Origin: Chthoniobacterales bacterium
Lineage (GTDB): Bacteria; Verrucomicrobiota; Verrucomicrobiae; Chthoniobacterales; UBA10450
Reading direction: 5' to 3'
DNA length: 11,198 nucleotides
Assembly (NCBI GenBank): GCA_003244125.1
Contig: QHBL01000264.1
Span: 1 to 11,198 of the forward strand
Below, in pieces: positions 4,905 to 11,198 of the stretch; within the stretch, counting starts at the first letter, position 1, and the number at the start of each line of letters is the position of its first letter. The notes under the pieces were generated by a model. It saw only the letters and a list, made by a program, of their open reading frames with translations. It was not told the DNA's origin and did not search any database. The position numbers and the translations under genes were made by a program.

Positions 4905-6071
4905 ATGAGCCGCTTTTTGACCCTGGCGTTCATCGCGGCCGTTATGTCGGATTCGATCCGCGTGTTCGCGGAGGGGCCCGTCGCCACGCCGTCGCCCACT
5001 GCCAATGATCCCGCCTCCGAGCCGACAGTGCTCGCCGTGGCCAACGTCATGCCCGCCGTTGTCAACATCAACGCCGAGCGCGTGGTGCGGCGGCAGGTGC
5101 GCGATCCGTTTGAAGATTTCGCGGCGCAGTTCTTCGGCGCATACCGGAGCGAGCCGCGTGAAATCCGGCAGCGCCTGCAAAGTCTCGGCTCAGGCTTCAT
5201 CGTCGATTCCGCCGGATACATTGTCACCAACGAGCACGTAGTGCAGCGCGCGGCGGATTTGAAAATCGAAGTGACGACCAGCGACGGCAAAGTCTATAAC
5301 GCGCATTACGTCACGGGCGACGCGAAACAGGACCTCGCTTTCATCAAGATCGACGACAAGACCGGTTTTCCTTTTATCAATCTCGATAATCTTTCGCCCA
5401 ATCTGCTGGGTGAGACCGTCATCGTGCTGGGCAACTCCGTGGGCTACGGCAGCTCGATCAGTCGCGGGGTGCTTAGCGGGGCGAAACGAGATATCACCAT
5501 CGACAATTTCGAATACAAGAATCTGCTGCAAACAGACGCGGCCATTAATCCGGGTAACTCCGGTGGACCAGTGGTCGATATTGCAGGCCGGCTCGTCGGC
5601 GTTAGCTCAGCGAAGATGGCCTTTACTCCGCAGGGTGTGCCGACGCAGGGTGTCGGCTTCGCCATTCCCGGCGAGACGGTGCGCGAGGCGGTGAAGCAAT
5701 TTAAGGCGGTCGCGCAACGGCAGCCATCGCCCTCACCCGCGACTTCTCCCGAGCAACCGGCGGCGGCGAACGCGGAGCGGCTTTTCGGAATGCAATTACA
5801 GGACCTGACGGCCGATCTCATCGACGCGCTCGGGCTTGTCCGGCGCGGAGTTCTGGTCAGCGCGGTGGAACCCGAGAGCCCGGCAGATGAGACGGGACTC
5901 GAGCGCGGGCTGGTCGTTTATTACGTCGGTCGGCGCGAAGTGAACTCCGTCCGCGCCATCGAATCGCTCCTGGCTTCTGCGCGCTCCGGAACAGCGATCG
6001 AGCTTACAGTCGGCATTGTTGGAAGCGATGGCACTCGACAGATTCGAAGGGTGACGTTGACAGCGCGCTAA
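4905..6071 (+). CDS. HtrA/DegP-type periplasmic serine protease with one PDZ domain
   Basis: From the ATG at 4905 the product has 388 residues. A signal peptide (RFLTLAFIAAVM, then SIRVFA before EGP) sends it to the periplasm. The trypsin-like domain carries the full triad: H111 in TNEHVV, D143 in KQDLAFIKID and S219 in TDAAINPGNSGGP. One PDZ domain fills about residues 300-388 (FGMQLQDLTADLI...GVLVSAVEPESPA...GLERG). Such proteases degrade or refold misfolded envelope proteins. A P/S/A-rich linker at about 266-285 joins the two domains. The start is open: the TTG at 4827 has the only good Shine-Dalgarno (GGAG, 4813-4816) and would add 26 residues ahead of the signal peptide. ATG 4905 gives the most standard signal peptide but has no ribosome site. 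The frame is also open upstream through the tRNA, which is not coding. Confidence 0.9.
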   Translation: MSRFLTLAFIAAVMSDSIRVFAEGPVATPSPTANDPASEPTVLAVANVMPAVVNINAERVVRRQVRDPFEDFAAQFFGAYRSEPREIRQRLQSLGSGFIVDSAGYIVTNEHVVQRAADLKIEVTTSDGKVYNAHYVTGDAKQDLAFIKIDDKTGFPFINLDNLSPNLLGETVIVLGNSVGYGSSISRGVLSGAKRDITIDNFEYKNLLQTDAAINPGNSGGPVVDIAGRLVGVSSAKMAFTPQGVPTQGVGFAIPGETVREAVKQFKAVAQRQPSPSPATSPEQPAAANAERLFGMQLQDLTADLIDALGLVRRGVLVSAVEPESPADETGLERGLVVYYVGRREVNSVRAIESLLASARSGTAIELTVGIVGSDGTRQIRRVTLTAR

Positions 6072-6079
6072 AATTTTTC

Positions 6080-6105
6080 GACAACATCGCGGCGTCGCAG
6101 TTGTC
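6080..6105. other. Imperfect hairpin between protease and ABC operon
   Basis: GACAAC (6080-6085) pairs with GTTGTC (6100-6105), with an inner GCG/CGC pair (6089-6091 with 6096-6098). It lies in the 52-bp gap after the protease stop. There is no T-run on its 3' side, so termination is only a possibility. Confidence 0.25.
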
Positions 6106-6123
6106 TCATTCCATTCATTCGCC

Positions 6124-7059
6124 ATGATTAAAGTCGAGAACCTGACCAAGAAATACGCGGGCCAGACCGCGATTCGCGATCTGAATTTCGAGGTGGGCGC
6201 TGGCGAGATCATGGGGTTTCTGGGTCCAAATGGCGCCGGCAAGACGACGACCATGCGCATTCTGGCCAGCTTTATGCCGCCGACTTCCGGCCGCGCCTCA
6301 ATCGCCGGCTTCGATATCTTCGAACAATCGCTTCAGGCCCGCGCGCATCTCGGTTACATGCCGGAAAATGTGCCGCTTTATAACGACATGCGGGTGACCG
6401 AGTACTTAAATTATCGCGCCGCCCTCAAGGACATTCCCCACCGGCGTATGGCTGAGCGCGTGGGCGACGTGAAGGAGCTTTGCGGTTTAAAGGAGGTGGA
6501 GAATAAAATCATCGGCGCGCTTTCCAAAGGTTATCGGCAGCGCGTCGGGCTGGCCGATGCGCTGGTGCACGAGCCTGACCTGCTCATTCTGGATGAGCCG
6601 ACGAGTGGACTCGACCCGAATCAAATCCGGCAGGTGCGCGAGCTCATCAGGAACCTGGGCAAGCAGCACACCATCCTGCTTTCGACCCACATTCTGCCTG
6701 AAGTCGAGATGACGTGCAGTCGGGTTATCATCATTCACAAAGGGCGCATTGAAGCGAACGACACACCGGAAAACCTGGTGCAACACATTCGCACCGCTGG
6801 TGGCGTGACTCTTGAAGCGCGGACGGGAAATGACGATGCCGCCGCTGAGTTGAAGAAGATTCCCGCCGTTCGCGATGTCAATGTGACCGAGGAGGATGGC
6901 TGGCAATCGTTTTCGCTCAGAGTGGAATCAGGAGTGGACGTGCGCGAAGAAGTCTTCCGGCTCGCGAGCGATCGCCGTTGGGATGTGCGCGAGCTGAGCG
7001 CGCGGCGAGCGACGCTGGAAGATGTGTTTGTCGAGATAACGCATGCTGATGAGGTATGA
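6124..7059 (+). CDS. GldA-like ABC transporter ATP-binding protein
   Basis: A 311-residue cytoplasmic ATPase subunit of an ABC-2 type (export) system. Walker A is GPNGAGKTT (34-42). The signature loop is LSKGYRQR (133-140), with KGY replacing the classical GGQ, as is common in GldA-type subunits. Walker B is LLILDE (153-158), followed by PTSGLDP for the D-loop, and the switch histidine is H189 in LLSTHIL. The roughly 90-residue C-terminal extension (about 222-311), ending ATLEDVFVEITHADEV, is typical of this group and may contact the permease or regulate it. It should power the GldF-like permease encoded next, from which it is separated by 171 bp holding an inserted repeat element. The ATG start matches family length; no Shine-Dalgarno is present. 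The transported substrate is unknown. Confidence 0.92.
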   Translation: MIKVENLTKKYAGQTAIRDLNFEVGAGEIMGFLGPNGAGKTTTMRILASFMPPTSGRASIAGFDIFEQSLQARAHLGYMPENVPLYNDMRVTEYLNYRAALKDIPHRRMAERVGDVKELCGLKEVENKIIGALSKGYRQRVGLADALVHEPDLLILDEPTSGLDPNQIRQVRELIRNLGKQHTILLSTHILPEVEMTCSRVIIIHKGRIEANDTPENLVQHIRTAGGVTLEARTGNDDAAAELKKIPAVRDVNVTEEDGWQSFSLRVESGVDVREEVFRLASDRRWDVRELSARRATLEDVFVEITHADEV

Positions 7060-7090
7060 ATCCAGATAAGGCCTGGCGTCATGACTCTCG

Positions 7091-7218
7091 GGTAGCGCAC
7101 GCGTATCGCGTGCTGGCGATGGTGTCCTCGCCATCGCGTACTTTCCCGGCGGGGCCGTTTCTAGGAAAGAGTGTTTCGGTGGGACGCCGAAACCAGCACG
7201 CGGGACGCGTGCGCTACC
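7091..7218. repeat. 128-bp palindromic MITE/REP-like element
   Basis: The 26-bp ends (7091-7116 and 7193-7218) are inverted repeats matching at 24 of 26 positions; the outer 14 bp, GGTAGCGCACGCGT, are perfect. Three hairpins sit inside: GCGATGG/CCATCGC (7116-7122 with 7131-7137), CTTTCC/GGAAAG (7141-7146 with 7164-7169) enclosing CGGC-GGG-GCCG, and GTTTCGGT/GCCGAAAC (7173-7180 with 7186-7193). There is no coding capacity and no transposase. It fills most of the 171-bp gap between the ATPase and permease genes, which are normally adjacent. No clear target-site duplication is seen, though TCG lies outside both ends in inverted form. If transcribed it would form a large branched RNA structure within the operon mRNA. 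Confidence 0.75.
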
Positions 7219-7230
7219 ACGAATCGAACG

Positions 7231-7986
7231 ATGCGTAAGTTCTTCACCCTCCTTTCCCGCGAGGTAGCGAGCTACTTCTACTCGCCCATCGCCTACATCG
7301 TCTTGGTTTTCTTCCTTCTGGTCAGCGGCGCGGACTTCTACTTCCAGATTTCGTTCATGAATCAGCGCGCCGTCGCTTACTCGGTGCAGGAAGCATTCTT
7401 TAACGACATTTTTTTCTGGTTCGCTTTCGTCCTCATCTTCCCGCTGATCACGATGCGGTTGTTCGCGGAAGAATTTAAGCTTGGCACGATCGAGCCACTC
7501 ATGACTGCGCCGGTGCGCGACTGGCAGGTGGTATTAGCCAAGTTCTTTGGCGCGCTCGTCTTCTACGTGGTTCTGTGGATTCCAACTATTCTTTACTTCG
7601 CCATCTTCCAGTACATTACCCATCAACCAGCGGCCGGGTCGGCTGGCGCCTACTGGGGCTCGTATTTGATGCTGCTGCTTTTGGGCATGTTTTATCTTAG
7701 CGTGGGGTGTCTTGCTTCGGCGCTAACGAGGAACCAGATCATCGCCGCAGTCATTTCCTTTTGCGCGATTACCCTGCTCTTCTTCCTTGGTCTTATCTCG
7801 TTTATTCTACTCGATGTTAGCTCGGCTACCCGGCAGCTGCTTGGATACTTCTCAGCTATCGAGCACATGGGCACACTATCCCGCGGTGAGATCGATACCA
7901 GACCGATAGTCTTCTATCTCAGTATGACGATCGTTATGCTTACGCTGACCTATCAGGCTTTCCAATCTCGTAAATGGAGACTGTAA
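7231..7986 (+). CDS. GldF-like ABC-2 transporter permease
   Basis: A 251-residue inner-membrane protein with six predicted helices (about 20-40, 58-78, 102-128, 142-165, 168-194 and 225-243). The ABC-2 family hallmark lies between helices two and three: FAEEFKLGTIEPLMTAPVRDWQVVLAKF (cytoplasmic coupling helix). It is half of an exporter, probably working as a homodimer with the GldA-like ATPase. The ATG at 7231 gives the standard KFFTLLSREVASYFYSPIAY N-terminus. An upstream in-frame GTG at 7171 would translate 20 residues of the inserted repeat and is rejected. There is no Shine-Dalgarno, and the start lies only 12 bp after the repeat element, so its translation may depend on that RNA structure. 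The stop overlaps the next gene by 13 bp. Confidence 0.9.
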   Translation: MRKFFTLLSREVASYFYSPIAYIVLVFFLLVSGADFYFQISFMNQRAVAYSVQEAFFNDIFFWFAFVLIFPLITMRLFAEEFKLGTIEPLMTAPVRDWQVVLAKFFGALVFYVVLWIPTILYFAIFQYITHQPAAGSAGAYWGSYLMLLLLGMFYLSVGCLASALTRNQIIAAVISFCAITLLFFLGLISFILLDVSSATRQLLGYFSAIEHMGTLSRGEIDTRPIVFYLSMTIVMLTLTYQAFQSRKWRL

Positions 7987-9569
7987 CGACGCCTTCTGCC
8001 GCCGGGGACGGCGGGAGCTACAACGCCGGGAACGGGGATAGCGAGCACGGCCGCAATCCGGGCAAGCCGCAAAGGATTCGTCGCGTTCAGATCGGGTTGA
8101 ACGTGGTCGTGCAGGTGGTGCTGCTGCTCATCCTGGCGGCGATGGTGAACTACCTCGGTTTTGAGCATTACAAACGGTGGGATTTTTCGCGCGATCGTAA
8201 GTATGCCCTGTCGGATAAAACGAAGCGGGTGCTGCAATCGCTGAAAAGCAAGCTGCGCATCACGGTATTCTTTTCGCCCAATACTCCTATCTCGGCCGAC
8301 GTGCAGAACCTGCTGACGGAGTATCAATACGCGGCAAAGGGAAAGATCGATGTCGAGCACATTGATCCGGAACGGAGTTTCTCCCGAGCGAAAGAGCTTT
8401 TCGATAAATACAAAGTAGTTAGTGACGAGAACCTGCTCGTGCTTGATTACGAAGGCCGCAACAAGACGGTTAAAGCCTCGGAGATGGCGGATGTCGATCA
8501 AAGTGGGATGACGATGGGCGAAGGTCCGCGCGTGACGGCGTTTAAAGGCGAGCAGGCGGTGACCAGCGCGATCATCAACTTAAGTGAAGGGAAGAAGAAC
8601 ACGATTGGCTATGTGCTTGGTCACAAGGAGCCGCCATTGGGGGAACAGACTCCGCAAGGACCGATGATGCGGCCGCAGGAAAACAGTCCTATTTCAGTGC
8701 TAAAGACCTTCATCGAGAACGAGAACATCAAACTGCAGGAGCTGAACTTGTTTAGCGTAGAGGCGGTGCCGGCGGAGATGAAGACGGTGATGATCGTCGG
8801 TCCGCAATACGATTTCTCGGATCGCGAGATGCAATTGCTGCGCGCTTTCTGGAACAAGCAGGGTCGCATTTTGTTGCTGCTCGATCCTTCGGCCAAGATG
8901 CCGAAGCTCGATGCATTTCTTAACGAGCTCGGGGTGCGGGTGAACGATGACCGGCTCATGGCGGTGGTGCGCACCGGCATTGAGGAAATGGCGCGAGTGC
9001 GCGATGTGATCGGACGTTTTCTGCCCAATTCGCCGGTGACGAAGCGACTCGGGGATGTGCGCGCGCCGTTCGTCGGCGGGACATGTTCGCTGACTCTGGA
9101 GCCGGACCGGGTGCGCGGCGGGAGGATTGAACTAGAGCCGCTGGTCCAGGCGGAGAAGGGTTATTGGGGCGAAGTGGACTACAACTCCGACGACCCGGCC
9201 AAGCTCCAGTTCGATGCGACTCATGATCACGGCGCGCCTTTGAACATCGCGGTGTCGATCGAAAAAGGTGGGAGCGGCGATGAACGCGTGCAGGCGAATT
9301 CATCGCGCATGATCGTGGTGAGTAACGCAATGTTCGTGCAGGACGAGGCGCTGACACAGGACCAGCAGGGGCTCGACTTCGTTTCGGCGAGCGTGAACTG
9401 GCTAATGAGCCGCGAGCAGCTCATCGGCATCGCGCCCAAGGTGCCGAAGACGCTGACTTTCACGCTTGATCAAAATGCGCTGCGCAATCTGCGTTGGAGC
9501 GTGCTGATGTTGATGCCGCTGGTGCCGGCGTTGATTGGCTCGGCGGTTTGGTGGAAACGGCGCGCCTGA
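7974..9569 (+). CDS. GldG-like ABC transporter auxiliary protein
   Basis: A 531-residue protein of the GldG/ABC-2 auxiliary type. A membrane helix at about 40-62 follows a basic RIRR segment. Next comes the family's WDFSRDRKYALSDKTKRVLQ (69-88), then a large periplasmic region including the thioredoxin-like GldG stretch (ITVFFSPNTPISADVQNLLTEY) and the DFSDREMQLLRAFWNKQGRILLLLD segment typical of ABC_transp_aux. A second helix (about 508-526) ends in WWKRRA. Thus a large periplasmic domain is held between two membrane anchors, likely next to the GldF-like permease. In Bacteroidota, GldF and GldG partner GldA in gliding; outside that group the role is unknown. ATG 7974 overlaps the permease gene by 13 bp, suggesting coupled translation. 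Residues 7-17 are encoded by a copy of the intergenic repeat arm. Confidence 0.9.
   Translation: METVTTPSAAGDGGSYNAGNGDSEHGRNPGKPQRIRRVQIGLNVVVQVVLLLILAAMVNYLGFEHYKRWDFSRDRKYALSDKTKRVLQSLKSKLRITVFFSPNTPISADVQNLLTEYQYAAKGKIDVEHIDPERSFSRAKELFDKYKVVSDENLLVLDYEGRNKTVKASEMADVDQSGMTMGEGPRVTAFKGEQAVTSAIINLSEGKKNTIGYVLGHKEPPLGEQTPQGPMMRPQENSPISVLKTFIENENIKLQELNLFSVEAVPAEMKTVMIVGPQYDFSDREMQLLRAFWNKQGRILLLLDPSAKMPKLDAFLNELGVRVNDDRLMAVVRTGIEEMARVRDVIGRFLPNSPVTKRLGDVRAPFVGGTCSLTLEPDRVRGGRIELEPLVQAEKGYWGEVDYNSDDPAKLQFDATHDHGAPLNIAVSIEKGGSGDERVQANSSRMIVVSNAMFVQDEALTQDQQGLDFVSASVNWLMSREQLIGIAPKVPKTLTFTLDQNALRNLRWSVLMLMPLVPALIGSAVWWKRRA
7993..8024. repeat. Copy of the intergenic repeat arm inside the GldG-like coding sequence
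   Basis: The sequence TCTGCCGCCGgGGACGG (7995-8011), then a few variable bases, then AGCTACAAC (8016-8024), matches the reverse complement of the 3374-3402 arm at about 28 of 31 positions. It also matches the 3583-3612 arm slightly less well. In frame it encodes PSAAGDGGSYN, residues 7-17 of the GldG-like protein, within a Gly/Asn-rich, probably disordered N-terminus ahead of the first membrane helix. Confidence 0.6.
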
Positions 9570-9576
9570 GTTCTTC

Positions 9577-11198
9577 ATGAAACTCCGTACGACACTTGTG
9601 CTCCTGGCGCTCGTTGTGGCGATCGGCGCTTTCATTAAGTTTTTCGAAAGCAAACGCCCCAATACAGAAGAGGCGACGCGCCAGGCGGGGAACGTCGTTA
9701 ACTTCGAGCGCGACAAGATTGACGGCATCGCGATTCAAAACGGCGAGGAACGGGTCGAGCTCAAACGCGTGGACAAGAAGTGGCGGATGGAAGCACCGGT
9801 GAAAGATTCAGCCGACAGCACCACGATCGACAGTCTGCTCTTTGATCTGGAGGACTGGAAAAAGGAGTCGACGATACCGGCGAAGGAAATCGAGGGTGAC
9901 AAGAATAAGATGGCCGAGTTCGGCGTGGCGAAAGCGAAGCTGCGACTGAAGCTGCGCGGGCAGGATGCGCCGCCGGAGATCTGGTTCGGCAACAACGCCG
10001 CGCTCGAAGGGCGCACTTACGTGCGGCTGGAAAACTCGAAGGATGTTTTCATTGCGTCGCAGTCGATCAAGACGGCCATTTCGAAAAAGGCGGAGGAATT
10101 TCGCGATCGACGGTTGACGGAGACGGTGGCGGCGCAGGTGACGCGGGTGGCGCTGAAGACGCCGGCGGGCGAGATGGAAGTGCAAAAGCAGGCCGAGCAT
10201 TGGCAAATCGTGAAGCCGCTGCGCGCGCGTGCGGACGACCAGAAGGTGAACGATCTCCTGGCGCAAATAACGACGAGCCGCATCGCCCAGTTTATAGGAG
10301 ATGATCGCGGTGATCTCCATCCCTACGGTTTGGCGGAGCCGCGGGGGACGGTGACGATTTTCACCGCCGATGACAAACAAGGTCAGCTACTGCAAATCGG
10401 CGGCACGCCGGAGAAAGAGAAGGAGCAGGTGTATGTGCGGTTCGCGCCGCGGAGTTTTGTTTTCACGGTGCCGAAGAAGATCGAAGAAGTGCTGAACACG
10501 AAACCGAATGATCTTCGTGACCGGCATCTGGTGCGGGTCGATTCGAATCAGCTCGACAGGATCACGATCGAAGCGGCGGGAAAAGCGAATACAGTGCTCG
10601 CGCGGAAAGGGGAAAACTGGACGATCGCCAGCAGCAAAGATGCGCGGGCGAACGCGGCAGAAGCGAGGCGATTGATCGACACGTTGCAGAACGAAGAGGT
10701 GACGAAATTCGTGGAGGATGTCAGCTCGGACCTGCCGAAGTATGGCCTGGATAAGCCGCAGCTGATCGTCACGCTGAGCTCATTCGCCTCGGAAAATACA
10801 GCGGAGACGCAGGCGGGTGAGCATCCGCTCGCGAGCATTGCGTTCGGTAAAGTGGACGGGGATAATGTCTATGCGCGCGTCGGCGACGAGCCGTTCATTG
10901 TGGCGGTGCGCCGGGCCTTGCTGGAGCAGATTTTTACTGATCCGGTGCAATGGCAGGAGCTGGCGATATTCAAATTCAAGCCGGAGGAAATTCACCGGCT
11001 CTCGGTGGTGACGGATCGCGAGCAGAGCATGACGCGCGGTCCGAACAACCAGTGGCAATGGGTGGCTGGCAGCGGCGCGATCAATGCCACGAATGTGCAG
11101 TCGCTTTTGAATACGCTGGCGTCGTTACGAGCGGTGCGCTGGGTTGTGAATGTGCCGCCACAGGCGTTCGAAAGGCCGCAGCTTGTTATCACCTTCAC
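9577..11198 (+). CDS. DUF4340 domain protein (partial, runs off the window)
   Basis: The frame is open from the ATG at 9577 to the right edge, giving 540 residues without a stop. The N-terminus is MKLRTTLVLLALVVAIGAFI, a single anchor helix or signal peptide, followed by FFESKRPNTEE, so the bulk is periplasmic. The rest consists of repeated beta-rich DUF4340 units. Each holds a stretch like RVELKRVDKKWRMEAP, then VKDSADSTTIDSLLFDLEDW, then YGLAEPRGTVTIFTADDK with a 'rvGg..p....vYvr' strand. The pattern recurs at about residues 185-305 and 325-450 and begins again near 470. Function is unknown, but the family regularly follows GldG-like genes. It starts 7 bp after the GldG-like stop, so it is part of the same operon and probably of the same envelope complex. 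Confidence 0.85.
   Translation, partial: MKLRTTLVLLALVVAIGAFIKFFESKRPNTEEATRQAGNVVNFERDKIDGIAIQNGEERVELKRVDKKWRMEAPVKDSADSTTIDSLLFDLEDWKKESTIPAKEIEGDKNKMAEFGVAKAKLRLKLRGQDAPPEIWFGNNAALEGRTYVRLENSKDVFIASQSIKTAISKKAEEFRDRRLTETVAAQVTRVALKTPAGEMEVQKQAEHWQIVKPLRARADDQKVNDLLAQITTSRIAQFIGDDRGDLHPYGLAEPRGTVTIFTADDKQGQLLQIGGTPEKEKEQVYVRFAPRSFVFTVPKKIEEVLNTKPNDLRDRHLVRVDSNQLDRITIEAAGKANTVLARKGENWTIASSKDARANAAEARRLIDTLQNEEVTKFVEDVSSDLPKYGLDKPQLIVTLSSFASENTAETQAGEHPLASIAFGKVDGDNVYARVGDEPFIVAVRRALLEQIFTDPVQWQELAIFKFKPEEIHRLSVVTDREQSMTRGPNNQWQWVAGSGAINATNVQSLLNTLASLRAVRWVVNVPPQAFERPQLVITF

Noticed and set aside
7091..7218. CRISPR repeat or riboswitch explanation of the palindromes
   Set aside because: There is a single unit with no regularly spaced direct repeats or spacers, and no recognisable riboswitch core. 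The long terminal inverted repeats fit a MITE/REP-like element better.
7171..7230. GTG start at 7171 for the permease
   Set aside because: The added 20 residues are encoded by the right half of the inserted repeat and are unlike the family N-terminus; the ATG at 7231 fits.
7953..8501. 182-residue minus-strand frame
   Set aside because: Complete shadow of the GldG-like gene, whose sense reading has clear family motifs.
9808..10380. 190-residue minus-strand frame
   Set aside because: Antisense to the DUF4340 gene, which is open throughout with consistent domain repeats.

Overview
The window reads as a piece of a high-GC, free-living Gram-negative bacterial chromosome. The best guess is a soil Verrucomicrobiota (Chthoniobacterales-like). 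This is inferred from three things: the Gld-like ABC cassette followed by a DUF4340 gene, almost no Shine-Dalgarno sequences before starts, and short structured intergenic repeats. No rRNA or other decisive marker is present, so the phylum is a guess; Acidobacteriota would be an alternative.

Layout. Positions 2-1912 are the end of a polysaccharide cluster on the + strand: the C-terminus of a GT4 glycosyltransferase, a complete GT2 glycosyltransferase, and a membrane-anchored YdcF/DUF218 protein that overlaps it by 8 bp. A minus-strand single-domain response regulator (1923-2312) converges on this cluster. It is divergent from an ACT-less PLP threonine/serine dehydratase (2321-3289), with only 8 bp between the two annotated starts. 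Positions 3290-3626 hold no convincing gene but contain nested inverted repeats, including a MITE-like unit at 3374-3612. A small predicted secreted protein with a C-terminal membrane helix (3627-3953) follows. Next is a frameshifted GNAT acetyltransferase on the minus strand (4004-4502).

A tRNA-Ala(TGC) at 4605-4677 has a good sigma70-like promoter and a hairpin downstream. It is followed by an HtrA/DegP-type periplasmic serine protease (4905-6071) whose leader contains a perfect 11-bp stem. From 6124 to the right edge runs a four-gene export-type cassette: GldA-like ATPase, GldF-like permease, GldG-like auxiliary protein and a DUF4340 protein that is cut by the window end. A 128-bp element with 26-bp terminal inverted repeats (24/26 matching) sits between the ATPase and permease genes. 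A copy of the repeat arm from 3374-3612 is embedded in-frame in the start of the GldG-like gene.

How the genes fit together: the left genes probably build and handle an exopolysaccharide. The protease does envelope quality control. The ABC cassette, with two periplasm-facing auxiliary proteins, probably exports or assembles an unknown envelope component. I see no defence system, CRISPR array, prophage or integrase. The most unusual material is the repeat population and its intrusion into the ABC operon.
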